Shown here: positions 32,163 through 43,153 of the stretch, piece by piece | How positions within the stretch are numbered: position 1 is the stretch's first letter | Layout: each line of letters starts with the position of its first letter | Source: Botryosphaeria dothidea | Lineage: Eukaryota > Ascomycota > Dothideomycetes > Botryosphaeriales > Botryosphaeriaceae | Assembly (NCBI GenBank): GCA_011503125.2 | Contig: WWBZ02000022.1 | Span: 2,294,001-2,358,000, forward strand | DNA: 64,000 nt | Reading direction: 5' to 3' | Translations under genes and position numbers: made by a program | The notes under the pieces: generated by a model | What the model was told of the DNA's origin: nothing | Databases searched by the model: none | The model's input: the letters and a program-made list of their open reading frames with translations, nothing else

Positions 32163-33714
32163 CGTCAAAGTCAATGAGCGGCGATGAGGAAAAAAAGCTG
32201 AAACGATCGACTCGTGACGGTGATTGATGGGCCGACGATGGCTTAAAAGAAGACAAGCCGTCGACTGTGCAATGGCCGATTCAAAGGAGGCTGGGCAGTG
32301 AGATACTTAAGTGTCAGCGGGAGCAGACGGCACAGTTACATCGAGCGTATGGGCGTTTGCCTTGCAGGGACATTCGCTCAGATCTTCCCGCTCGAGCCGC
32401 ATGCTTGTTAAAGTGAATACGATGGCTCGGATCCACAAAAGGGCGGGGAACGAGGCGCACGACGGGCACGCTTGCGCCCGCAGAGGGCTTCTTTGGAGTC
32501 AATTCACCTGCAGGATCACAGCATGACACGAGTTGCCACGGCTATGGCCTATTAGCACGGTATAAGTGCCCAGCAGGTGGCTAATGTCGCCCAGGGTTCA
32601 CCGCGGAAGAAGTTTCCATGGGCGGGCGGTGACAAGCCAGGCAACTACACGTCGTACGGTTGGTCCTCTCATTGGGTGGAAGGGAGCGGATGGTTTTCTA
32701 GTGCTTGGATAAGGCTGGGAGATTGGCCCGAGGAAGCGGCGTCTCTTCCCCGGCTGACGGAGCTGTCAAAAACCTGGCCATCTCACTTACAGCTCCTTCA
32801 GGAACGGCCAAAAATAGATGCCGGAATATAAACGTCTCGTCCCGCCTCCCGCATCGTCAGCTCCACCGTCGCATCCGTGGCGGCATTGGGAGAACGTGGC
32901 GAGCACTTGGTCGTTGCAACGTCGAGCTTTGGAGGAAGAGGGCTGAGCTGGGAGCCTGTTACGTGCAGCAATGCCGAATATAGGAATTTATTGTGGAGAT
33001 CTCGGTGCGACAATCCATGTGGAGATCAGGAACCTTGACGCAGATCGCTCTGCGGTACCGTGCGCGTGTAAAAGGGGAAACCCACGATGTCTCTCACAAA
33101 GGAGGTGTTTGCCTGATGTAGCTGGCTGCGACTCGGGCAGAAATGAAGGGGTCATGCCGATGGCCTTAGAGCGGTCTGGTGGGCATGAGGCCGACGGGAT
33201 ACGGTATACAATGTGCATCCGGCGCGTGCCCGGGAAATGCTGGGAGAAAAGCCGGCGACGTTGACAGAGGCGGCGAATGACATCAAGCCCGCCGCCTTTC
33301 TCCAGCCATGGTCCCCACAGAATGCTGACGGGCTGACTTCCTTCATCTGCACAGCCGCCAAAGACGAGGATGTGAAAGTGACAACATAAAAAGTAAGACA
33401 GATGCTGCATGCCACCCCATCCCGTTGGACGAACGGTGGCTGGCCGGGACCTCTCTCCACCGCCAACCAGCACATTCGCTTATTCTTGACCCGCGCCTCT
33501 GATGTATAACAATTCTGCTAGCCACGTTCTAGCCTCCCGCTGAGCGCCATTGCGGTCGCCAGCCGTCTATATTCTACATTGGTCGAATCCCAAACGCCAG
33601 CTGGCATGCAAATTCCCGTCTCTGCTTACACTCAACGCCCAAAGCACCCGCTATGCCCGCCAAAAAGTTCATGCCGCATCCCGCTCCAAAAGCCACATTA
33701 TGTAACGTTGCCAA
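32163..33714. other. Intergenic: oxidase promoter and Dug3 3' flank
   Basis: 1.55 kb. The 150 bp next to the oxidase ATG hold its promoter. Short open frames around 32990-33475 have no family match. An unusually large upstream space is common for inducible secreted enzymes; specific regulator sites are not identified. Confidence 0.35.
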
Positions 33715-35049
33715 TCACCCGCATGCGAACGCAGCAGTAGGCGTTCTCAATCCCGAACTCTCTCGTGACATGGGCTGGGAGATGGCAGTCTTGTCCGGTC
33801 CGGTTATCGTCTGACCCTTCTGGACCGCGAATTGCGACGACCGCTTATGCGCGGGGTTCGGATTCTGGAGATTTGCAGGTTAGATCGAGCTGCAAGGACG
33901 CGCGAAGCTGCATCTTCGTATATCGAAGGCTGCTTACGTAGTATTCATCCACGATCGGGTGGATCATGACCGTCTGCTTGTGGATGGTGAGCGTCGAGTT
34001 TGTAGGAACAGTAACCCAGTTGTCTGGACGACTAATTAGCTGGCGAGAAGAATGCCGGAAATAGTAATGCCACTCACCCCGCTCAAACGTCAAGGGCTCG
34101 CTAGCGACTAGCACTATGTCGGCACCCTTGTCCTTGCGCTCCATCTTGTAGTCCTTCTTGTCTGCGTCAATGTTGCTGTTCTTCTGTTCCTTCCAGCTGG
34201 TCCCTGATGAGAAGAAGAGGCTGGCCGCTTCATCGGTCTTGCTGCTGACGTAGCGCGTGCACACGACGCTGTTTCCGTCAGTGACCGCAAAGTTCAACAG
34301 GCTCCGTGTGTCCTCCTCCTTCACGTCCGCGGGAACCTCCTTCATGAGCGCGTTGATCCGCTCAATGGTCTTCAGCATGGCCTTCCTCAACACCGTGTGT
34401 CCAAAGCCATTCTCTCCAACCTCGGTGTTCGGCGAGTGTCCCATACGATCCAAGCAGTCCAAGAAGAGCGCAAAGCACCACTCGCTGTCGGTCGAACCCT
34501 GCACGAAGTTGAACCAATCATCGCCCACCGAAGAAGCTAGCCTCCTCTTGACGTGCTTCCACGCGCCCACACCGCCATTGTGCATCCACATCAAGCCCTT
34601 GTATCGGAAAGGGTGGCAGTTGCTATCGGACAGGTTGCCTTCGGTGGTGGCGCGCACATGCGCGAAGACTAGGTTCGAGGTGGTCTTGGAGGCGAGACGC
34701 TCGAGGTTGATGCAGTTCCAGGCGGGAATGGTCGAGGTGAAGATGCAGGGCTCAGGGCCAAGGTCCGGCGAGGTGTAGTAGCCCACGCCGAAGCCATCGC
34801 CATTGTGCGGGCGGCGCGTGTCCTAGTGAGCTGTGAGTCCAGGCGCAGTCTCGGGGAAGATCACGTCGCGAGGTAGTACCAAACGTAGGCGGGAGTCGTA
34901 GGATTGCGTGAGAATGGAGTGGGTCGGGTCGAGGATGAGCTTCGAGAGTAAGATCTCGTCCTTGCCCTTGTAAACCTGTGCTCGTGTGAGCAGATGCCAC
35001 TCTGGGCTTTGGCGGATTGGGTATCGGAACTGACAAGGAATCTGCACAT
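33715..35049 (-). CDS. DUG3: Dug3-type class II glutamine amidotransferase (glutathione degradation)
   Basis: Dug3 with Dug2 forms a cytosolic complex cleaving the gamma-glutamyl bond of glutathione. Five exons, 35049-35035, 34975-34880, 34822-34078, 34023-33938 and 33864-33715, give 363 residues. Exon 1 is only 15 nt (MCRFL); Cys2 becomes the N-terminal nucleophile after Met removal. Landmarks: SYDSRLRLDTRRPHNGDGFG joined across intron 2, GSEPCIF-like GPEPCIFTSTIPAWN, FAHVRATTEG, NCHPFRYKGLMWMHNGGVG, STDSEWCFALFLD, and WVTVPTNSTLTIHKQTVMIH. The last exon gives NPNPAHKRSSQFAVQKG, matching the family C terminus. Without the 73-nt last intron the frame would stop early at SEPRA. Introns are 59, 57, 54 and 73 nt. 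Divergent from MGM1. Confidence 0.94.
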
Positions 35050-35589
35050 TGTGGAATCGGCTTGCTGGCGCGCAGTAGTCAACGACAGAAAAGGGCTCGC
35101 GGCGGGGAAGACGTGGCAAGAAGAGGGAGCACGGCGAGCGAGAACAGGCACGGGTTTGTGGCACAAAAAGTATGTAGTATTCAGGAGGATGCGGTATGAC
35201 TGGCCGTTCCAAATTGCCTCGCGCGATGACGCGATTGGCAGCTTGATTGCCTGATCAGGCACTTCGGAAGACGGACAAAGGGAGCATCACGGGCTTTGGC
35301 AGGAGGAGCAACGCGCTGCGTGAAAAGGCTCCGCCTTCCCAGAAGAAGGCCTGCCGAAGCACGCGGAGTGTGTTGAGGATGCTGGGGTCGCGGCTAAAGG
35401 CGCACGTGGAGGGCTTGATCTACGTCAACCGGCTCCATCCTCGTCCCAGTCCAATCCTCGCTCACTAACTACTAGCCCTCCTCCGCTCACCGATCACGCC
35501 CGCTTCGAACCACCACCTCCACCAACCTACGCCTTGCAGCCCGCCCACACATGCGCAACTGGCGGCTGCGCTGACATCGCGAATCAAGC
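35050..35589. promoter_or_regulatory. Divergent intergenic region, DUG3 / MGM1
   Basis: 540 bp between head-to-head start codons. The MGM1 side (35430-35589) is C-rich with repeated CCTCC and ACC strings. No TATA box or gene is evident. Confidence 0.4.
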
Positions 35590-38525
35590 ATGAGCGGGAG
35601 GCTCCTCTCCGCCCGTCTGGCTCCTGTCGCCCGCCGCGCCGCCTCCGCTTCCGCCTACGCGTCGCCGCGGAGGTTCGCCCATTATCTGGGCTCCAACGCC
35701 GGCGGTCTTCTCCGCTCACAGTCCGGCGGCCTGCGCTCAACGCGTCTACGATCATGGCCTCCCGGTGCCTACGCCCTGCATAATGTTCCCGCCGTCCGCT
35801 CCTTCTCGTTCATCCGCATCCTGCCCCGCCTGTTCCAGAAGTTCGCCACGTTGGGCGCTGTTGGAGGCGCCACCATTGTTGGAGGATTAGTGTATCTGCA
35901 GAACCAGGCCCAGAGTATGTCCTGCCATATTGGAGTTGTTGCTCACATTGGTTTCTGACTCACAAATTTGCACAGAGGGTGCCGACTACGCCATCGATCT
36001 TCTTTCGCGGGGCAAAGATTTCGCCAGCAATACGGCCGGAGGTATTTTCACTAGTGCCTCCGACGTGATTGACCAGACAAGAAGAGGGTGGGAGAGGACA
36101 AAGGAAGAAATCGAGGTACCGGAGTGGCTGCGGAATATCTTGGCAGGAGAGGAGGGGCAAGGGAGCTCCTCAGGACCTGAAGGTGATCCCCAGAAGAGCG
36201 GTGCCGGCCCTGCTGCTGCCGGAGCGGCTACTGCTGCTGCTTTTGGCTACGACTCGGAAAATAACGATGACGACCGTTCGAATGAAAAGATTGCTCGGGA
36301 TGAGCAGATGATGATGCTTACGAAGAAGATGATCGAGATAAGAGGGTTGTTACAGACGGTGGGACAATCCGGCTCTCTGACTCTCCCATCAATTGTGGTT
36401 ATCGGGTCTCAATCGTCTGGAAAGAGTTCTGTCTTGGAGGCTATCGTAGGTCACGAATTCCTGCCGAAAGGTTCCAACATGGTCACACGAAGGCCCATCG
36501 AGTTGACGCTCGTCAACACTCCTGAAGCTCGCGCAGAGTACGGCGAATTTCCCGCTCTTGGACTCGGCAAAATCACGGACTTCTCCCAAATCCAGAAGAC
36601 TTTGACCGACTTGAACTTGGCGGTCCCGGCCGAAGAGTGTGTTACAGACGATCCGATTCAGCTTCGCATTTACTCCCCGAATGTTCCGGACCTGTCCCTC
36701 ATCGATTTGCCTGGATACATCCAAGTTGTTGGACGGGATCAGCCGCCGCAGTTGAAGGAAAGGATTGCCGAACTTTGTGAAAAGTATATTCAACCTCCCA
36801 ACATCATTCTGGCTATTTCTGCCGCTGATGTGGATTTGGCCAATTCTACGGCTTTGCGCGCTTCTCGCAAGGTTGACCCGAGAGGCGAGCGTACCATTGG
36901 TGTAATCACGAAGATGGACTTGGTTGATCCTGGGCGGGGACTTGACCTTCTCACCGACCGGAAGTACGCTCTCCGGCTTGGATACGTTGGTGTTGTCTGC
37001 CGCGTTCCCCAGACTACCGGCGGTCTCTTCGCTCGTGGGAGCGGAAACATCCAGCAGGCCGTCGCCCGGAATGAGAAGTCTTTCTTCGGAGCCTATCCCG
37101 ATGAGTTTGGACCGCAGTCGCACGTTGATGTTGGTACCAACAACCTCCGCAAGAAGCTGATGTATGTCCTGGAAAACACCATGGCTGCGAGCTTGAAGAC
37201 AACGAGCGAGGCTATTCAGCGTGAGCTGGCCGAAGCTACTTACGAGTTCAAGGTCCAATACAACGACCGGCCACTCAGTGCGGAATCCTACCTCGCAGAA
37301 AGCTTAGACGCTTTCAAGCACTCTTTCAAGGACTTCTCAGATCACTTCGGACGTCCCCAAGTCCGCGAGATGATAAAGAACGAGCTCGACCAACAGGTCT
37401 TGACTCTGCTCGCACAGAAGTACTGGAACAAGCCGTTCGAGGATTTGCACCCTCCCGTTCCGGAGGCGGACTCTCTGAATGAGCTCCCGAAGGCTGACCC
37501 GGAGAACCCACTTTGGCATCTTAAGCTGGACACGGCGAGCTCATCCCTAACCAAGCTCGGTATTGGCCGCCTGGCGACCACTGTGGTCGCCACCGCTCTC
37601 CAGGCCCACATTGATCGTCTAATTGCTAACTCCACATTCGCTGCACACCCCTTTGCCCGCCGCGCTATCAATGAAGCGTCGACGTCGATCCTGAGGGAGC
37701 TATCTTACGACATCAGTGATGAGTTGGAGATTTGCATTAAGCCTTACAAGTACCGCATCGAGCTGGAGGATCATGAGTGGTCGAAAGGCAGGCACAACAT
37801 TGGCAACGTTCTGAAGGAAGAACTCAGAATGTGCGAGAATGCCGTGAAGTACGTCGAGAATGAAGTCGGCGGTCGTAAGAAACTCAGAGACGTCATGGGT
37901 TTCATTGACCGAGTACGGAGCGGACAGGTGGTCATCGAGGGTGACGGAATTGGGGGTGCGGGGGGCTTCAGTGCGGCCTTGCTCGAGAAGGGTATAGCAT
38001 CACGCACACTTTGGAGCAGCACAGAAACTAACTTTTACTAGGCCGACAAGCAGTGTTCCTACGCGACCGCGCGGACGTGTTGAAGATGCGCATTATGGCG
38101 GTCAAGTCGAAGCAGTGTGCGAGCAAGAAGAACAAGTACTACTGCCCTGAGATCTTCTTGGACGCCGTGGCAGACAAACTCACAACGACGGCGGATCTGT
38201 TCCTTGACGCGGAGCTGCTGTCTAAGTTCTACTATCTCGTAAGTGGTGTGATGCGCCGTGCCATGACTTTCTCACTGACTCGAGACAGTTCCCCCGCGAG
38301 CTCGATACCCGTCTGGGACGCAACCTCTCACAGGCAGAAGTCGAGCGGTTTGCGCGCGAGGACCCCAAGATCCGGCGGCACCTGGACGTGGTACGCAGGA
38401 AAGATCTGCTGGAGCACGTGCTCAAGGAGATGGACTCGCTGCGGCAGCTGGAGGCGCGCGAGAAGCGATTCAGCTCACGGGCTGGGCCGAAGGAGAGCAA
38501 GGGGCGCGGATGGAGCTTGTTCTAG
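35590..38525 (+). CDS. MGM1: Mitochondrial dynamin-like GTPase Mgm1
   Basis: Mgm1 (OPA1 homologue) drives inner-membrane fusion and cristae shape. Four exons, 35590-35914, 35976-37991, 38042-38238 and 38289-38525, give 924 residues. The N terminus is an Arg/Ser/Ala presequence (MSGRLLSARLAPVARRAASA), followed by a membrane helix near residues 84-103 (FATLGAVGGATIVGGLVYL). Around residue 185-200 is a second Ala/Gly-rich stretch (GPAAAGAATAAAFGYDS), the expected site of rhomboid (Pcp1) cleavage to the short form. The GTPase has G1 GSQSSGKSS, switch VTRRPIELT, G3 DLPG in LSLIDLPGYIQ, and G4 TKMD. The C terminus (KKNKYYCPEIFLDAVADKL, LFPRELDTRL) is the effector region. Introns are 61, 50 and 50 nt. 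Confidence 0.97.
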
Positions 38526-38917
38526 ATGCATAGGAATAGACGGACAACTGGGACCGGACTTGTGGTTGGCGTTAAATTGTTGTATTGCGAAGATACCAAA
38601 CTGGCGGGGCTATTGTAGGAGTAGTGTTCTTAACCCCTCTCCAGCAGCGCTAGACAAAAGAAATGTATCATTCTATATATACCGGCCTATGGGGGGAGGT
38701 GAGCGACGGGGAGGTGGAAGCTTAAATGCAGGGGGGGACTTAAGGACTTAAGTCCGGGGGCGCGGGCGGATGAAATAAGATGCGTCACTGTTCGTCGTCC
38801 GGACGTCGTTTGCTCCTCGATCAATGATGAACCTGCCCGCCTTCTGACTCGCCACGCCTATCAGCGCCAACGCCTCGAGCGCAGCGTCCTCCGTGGCACC
38901 TCCGACGAGCTCAATCC
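38526..38917. other. Spacer between MGM1 and cullin-4
   Basis: 392 bp between tandem genes. It holds the MGM1 3' end, with a TATATATACC string near 38675-38683, and the cullin-4 promoter. Nothing else seen. Confidence 0.35.
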
Positions 38918-41837
38918 ATGCAGCACTCGCAGAATCACCGGGCCGCCAGAGAGGACGACAAGACCGACGGCCATCGCAAGCGCAAGCTCCACTCGCGCCC
39001 GCTCCCCAGCAATCAGTCCTCCGATCCACGCGCCGACGCCGACACCTCCACAACCCAGTCCAAGCAGCAGACCACTATCTCCGAGCTGTTTCAGCAGAAG
39101 CCGGCGTCGGCAACCGCCTCTTCGCCCAAGGCCAGCAAACGTATCAAGCCCAATCCCCAAGTTGGCTCTGACGTCTCGTCGCCACCCCGCTCTACCACCA
39201 CCGCCTCCGCTACCGCCGCCGACTCGCCGCGCTCCACGACCTTGTCGTCGATTGCCGCCCACCTCCCGCCCGAGAAGATGTATAGCTTCCCGAGCAAGAA
39301 GCAGCAAAACGGGAGCAATGTCATCGATCTGACGGGCAAGACACCATCGCCGTCGCCGTCGCCCGCCCGCAACGGCCTCATCGGCGCGCGCTCCAACAAC
39401 TCGTCGCATCGCCCCAACTTCAACCCCAACACCGGCGCGAAGCAGCTGGTTGTCAAGAACCTGCGTAAGACGCCGCGCACCGATCCCAAGGAATACTTCA
39501 ACCAAGTCTGGGGCTGGCTGGACGAGGCGCTGGCCAAGATCTTCGCCGGCAGGGAGATCGACTTCTCGCTCGAGACGCTGTATCGCGGCGTGGAGAACGT
39601 GTGTCGGCAGGGCCATGCGTCCGAGTTGGCGGCGAAGCTGCAGAAGAGGTGCGAGGTGTATGTGGAGACGGAGCTGAAGAAGGGCTTGTTGGAGAAAGCG
39701 GATCAAACCAACGTGGATGTGTTGAGAGCGGTCCTGTCGGCATGGAGAACATGGACGGCAAATCAGGTGAGTTCATTTTGAGGTAAAGCTTTGGATGAGC
39801 ATGTCACGATGATACTAATGCAAAGAGCTGCCAGAAACCAATTAGGTGGATCTTCTGCTACCTTGATAGGTCATACTTGTTGCAGCAAGGCCGGACGCTG
39901 CAGGACCAGGCTTTCACGCTTTTCCGTACCATTGTCTGCGAGGATGAGGCATTGAAGCCGAAGATCGTTGCGGGTGCCTGTGATCTGGTGCAAGCAGACA
40001 GGAGTGGGGACGAGCTGGACCAGCGGACGTTCCGCGATGCCATTGCCATGTTCCACGATCTCACCGTCTACACTAATTTCTTCGAACCGAAGCTGCTGGA
40101 GCACTCTCAACAATTCGTGGCCAAGTGGGCTGAGGAAGCGAGTCAGGACAAGGGTCTTGCAGAGTATGTACGCAGTGCCGTGCAGCTCATGGAAAAGGAG
40201 ATGCAGCGCTGCGAATTGTTTAATCTGGATTCGACCACCAGGCGGGATCTGCTTGCTCTGCTTGAAGACCATTTAATCCAGCGACAGGATGCCAGACTTG
40301 TCAACCAGGATGAGGTGGCAGATTTGCTGGATGAGAATGCTGTTGAAGACCTGGAACAGCTGTACAAACTCCTCGATCGCAGACGCTTGGGTGCTAAACT
40401 CCGCTCAGCATTCGAGAAGTGGATCGATCTCACCGGTACCGCTATTGTCTTTGACGAGAAGGAACAGGAGAACATGGTCGTGAAGCTTCTTACTTTGAAG
40501 AAGCAGCTCGATACGATATGGCGAGTATCGTTCCACCGCGACACAGAATTGGGTCACGGTCTGCGTGAAGCTTTCGAGACTTTTATTAACAAGTCAAAGA
40601 AGACTAGCGCTACCTGGAATACTGACAACTCTAAGCCTGGCGAGATGATTGCAAAATATGTCGACATGCTTCTCCGCGGCGGTGCAAAGGCTATTCCTGC
40701 GCAGCTTTCGTCTGTGAAAACCGAGGCAGAGCGTGATGAGAATGATGAGGCCACATTTGACGAGGATACAGAGATAAACAACCAGTTAGACCAGGTCCTG
40801 GATCTGTTCCGGTTCGTGCATGGCAAGGCTGTGTTCGAGGCATTCTACAAGAAGGATCTGGCGCGTCGACTATTGATGGGCCGCAGTGCGAGCGCAGACG
40901 CCGAACGGAGCATGCTGGCAAGACTCAAGACAGAGTGCGGTGCTGGATTTACCCAAAATCTCGAGCAGATGTTCAAGGACATTGAGTTGTCGCGCGAGGA
41001 GATGGCTAGTTACAAGTCGCTGCTTGAAGAGCGTGGAGAGAAGCCATCGGTTGATCTCTCGGTCAACGTCCTTTCCGCATCCGCTTGGCCAACGTACCCT
41101 GATATTCCTGTCATCATTCCGTCGGAGATACAGCAGAGCCTCGACAAGTTCACGCAGCACTACAAGAGCAAGCATAGCGGGCGCAAGCTGGACTGGAAGC
41201 ATGCGCTGGCTCACTGCCAGATCAAGGCGACCTTCCCGAGGGGCAACAAGGAGCTCGTCGTCTCGTCGTTCCAGGCTATCGTGCTGCTCCTCTTCAATAC
41301 AGTCAAAACGGGCGAGCACCTGACATACGAGTTCCTCAAGGCCGAAACGGGCCTGCCGGAGCCGGAGCTCAAGCGCACGCTGCAGTCGCTCGCGTGCGCG
41401 AAGCTGCGGCCACTGACCAAGCACCCCAAAGGCCGCGATATCAACTCGGAGGACACGTTCACGTACAACGCGGCGTTCCACCACGAGAAGTACCGGCTCA
41501 AGGTCAACCAGGTGCAGCTGAAGGAGACCAAGGAGGAGAACAAAGAGACGCACGAACGCGTCGCGGCGGACCGCAACTTCGAGACGCAGGCGGCTATCGT
41601 GCGCATCATGAAGAGCAGGAAGAAGATTGGACATGCAGAGCTGGTAGCGGAGGTCATCAATGCGACGAAGAAGAGGGGTGTTTTGAGCGTGCAGGATATC
41701 AAAAAGAATATCGACAGGTATGTGACTGTCCTTAACGGAAAACGGTCATGACAGGATGGCTAACATATATTTGCAGGTTGGTTGATAAGGACTACATGGA
41801 GAGGGAGGAGAACAACGAGTACAGCTACATCGCGTAA
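38918..41837 (+). CDS. CUL4: Cullin-4 scaffold of CRL4 ubiquitin ligase
   Basis: Cul4 with Ddb1 and Rbx1 forms the CRL4 E3 ligase, which in fungi includes the Dim-5 heterochromatin complex and DNA-damage roles. Three exons, 38918-39766, 39835-41717 and 41777-41837, give 930 residues. The first 180 residues are disordered, with a PIP-box-like QTTISELFQQ segment. Cullin repeats start near YFNQVWGWLDEALAKIF, and PIRWIFCYLDRSYLLQQG spans the exon 1-2 join. The cullin homology domain shows LDLFRFVHGKAVFEAFYKKD, LARRLLMGRSAS, LKTECGAGFTQNLEQMFKD and FQAIVLLLFN. The neddylation site is Lys876 in IVRIMKSRKKIGH. The end EENNEYSYIA is cullin-like. The acceptor of exon 2 could be nine nt upstream. Confidence 0.96.
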
Positions 41838-42382
41838 ACGCGGAGCGATGTCGACGATGATGACGAAAGAGTTGGATGACAGTGATCTGAGACAGTAAAT
41901 CGGGCTGTCATGCTTGAGTAGGAGGTCAATCGAGTTTTATGCGGAGGACATACGGGCTGTACAAGTATACATATGCCCGCGTGTTCATACCGTGGAGTGA
42001 GCTTTTTTCGGTAATTCTCAAACTTTGGGTCACGGGTCAGATCATTTGGGTATGTATGGGGGGCATGAGGGGCGCCTCGTCTTTTATACACATTAGAGTG
42101 GCGTATGAGAAATGCGGGTTCAGGTATGGGGAACACGATCAAATGAATGGGGTTCACTCGTTAAAATGTGGTTATGGCTTGCTGTGACTCATTCTTCATT
42201 TGAGCCACGGGTACACCGTTCTGGCGTTCTGGAAACCTGCTTCCATGTGCGTATGACTTCTGATCAAGGCCTCTGGACGCACAAGAACGCCGCTTCCCTA
42301 GACATCTTGCAAAAGCTCTGCGTCTCTCACTTCTCAACAACATCTGCCCTCTCACCTCAACAACAACCTTCTCACTTCAACA
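41838..42382. other. Spacer between cullin-4 and hydrolase
   Basis: 545 bp. No coding support. The final 60 bp are a C/A-rich leader (CACCTCAACAACAACC). Confidence 0.35.
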
Positions 42383-43153
42383 ATGGCCGGCGCCCACATC
42401 GTCCCTCCCACAGCGGCGCACACCCACACCATCATCCTCCTCCACGGCCGTGATAGCCTCGCGTCGGAATTCGCAACCGAGCTCTTCGAGAGCCAGGCCT
42501 CCGACGACAGGACCCTACCAGAGCTCTTCCCCAGCTACAGATGGGTCTTCCCGACCTCGGCCCTCAGGAATGCGGTGCGCTTCGGTACCGAGCTGCCTCA
42601 GTGGTTCGACATCTGGTCCGTCGAGGAGCCCGAAGAGCGGAAGGAAATCCAAGCCCTGGGCCTGTCGCAGAGCACAGAGTCTATCAGCAAGATCATGCGC
42701 GACGAAGCTACTCTTGTGCCGCTGGACAGGATCGTTCTCGGCGGGATCAGCCAGGGCTGCGCGACGGCCGTGCATGCGTTGTTGCAGGGAGGCTGCAAGG
42801 TCGGCGCTTTGGTCGGGTTCTGCGGCTGGTTGCCTTTCCGGGCGGAGGTTGAGGACGTTGCGAGGAGTCCGGCAGCAATGCCTGAAGAGCAGCGGGCGCT
42901 GCGTGGCTTGATCCCGTCTACGGGCCAGCGTCCACCTGGCGAAGGACTTGCCTCGGCTCTGAGTACTCCGGTGTTTCTCGCACACTCAAAGGACGATGCC
43001 ATAGTGCCGGTAGGGAACGGAGAGAAGCTTTGCGGAGTTTTGAGGGAGTTGGGGATGGTAGTGGAGTGGCATGCGTATGAGGACGGTGGGCATTGGGTGA
43101 ATGAGCCAAGGGGCGTGGATGATCTGGCTGCCTTTCTACGGAGAGTGCTGTAG
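42383..43153 (+). CDS. Acyl-protein thioesterase / carboxylesterase-like alpha/beta hydrolase
   Basis: A single exon of 256 residues in the phospholipase/carboxylesterase (LYPLA) family, whose members remove palmitate from proteins or hydrolyse short esters in the cytosol. The oxyanion loop TIILLHGRDS, the nucleophile Ser in GGISQGCATAVHALL, the acid Asp in LAHSKDDAIVPV, and the catalytic His in EDGGHWVN are all present, in the usual order. The region WFDIWSVEEPEERKEIQALG is the lid-like insertion. Classical acyl-protein thioesterase 1 has GFSQGG; GISQGC here marks a fungal-specific side branch, so the substrate is uncertain. The start codon lies at the end of a CA-rich leader in AACAATGGC context. 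Confidence 0.88.
   Translation: MAGAHIVPPTAAHTHTIILLHGRDSLASEFATELFESQASDDRTLPELFPSYRWVFPTSALRNAVRFGTELPQWFDIWSVEEPEERKEIQALGLSQSTESISKIMRDEATLVPLDRIVLGGISQGCATAVHALLQGGCKVGALVGFCGWLPFRAEVEDVARSPAAMPEEQRALRGLIPSTGQRPPGEGLASALSTPVFLAHSKDDAIVPVGNGEKLCGVLRELGMVVEWHAYEDGGHWVNEPRGVDDLAAFLRRVL

Noticed and set aside
38861..39706. Minus-strand open frame of 281 codons
   Set aside because: Antisense to cullin-4 exon 1; the plus-strand reading joins in frame to the cullin domain.
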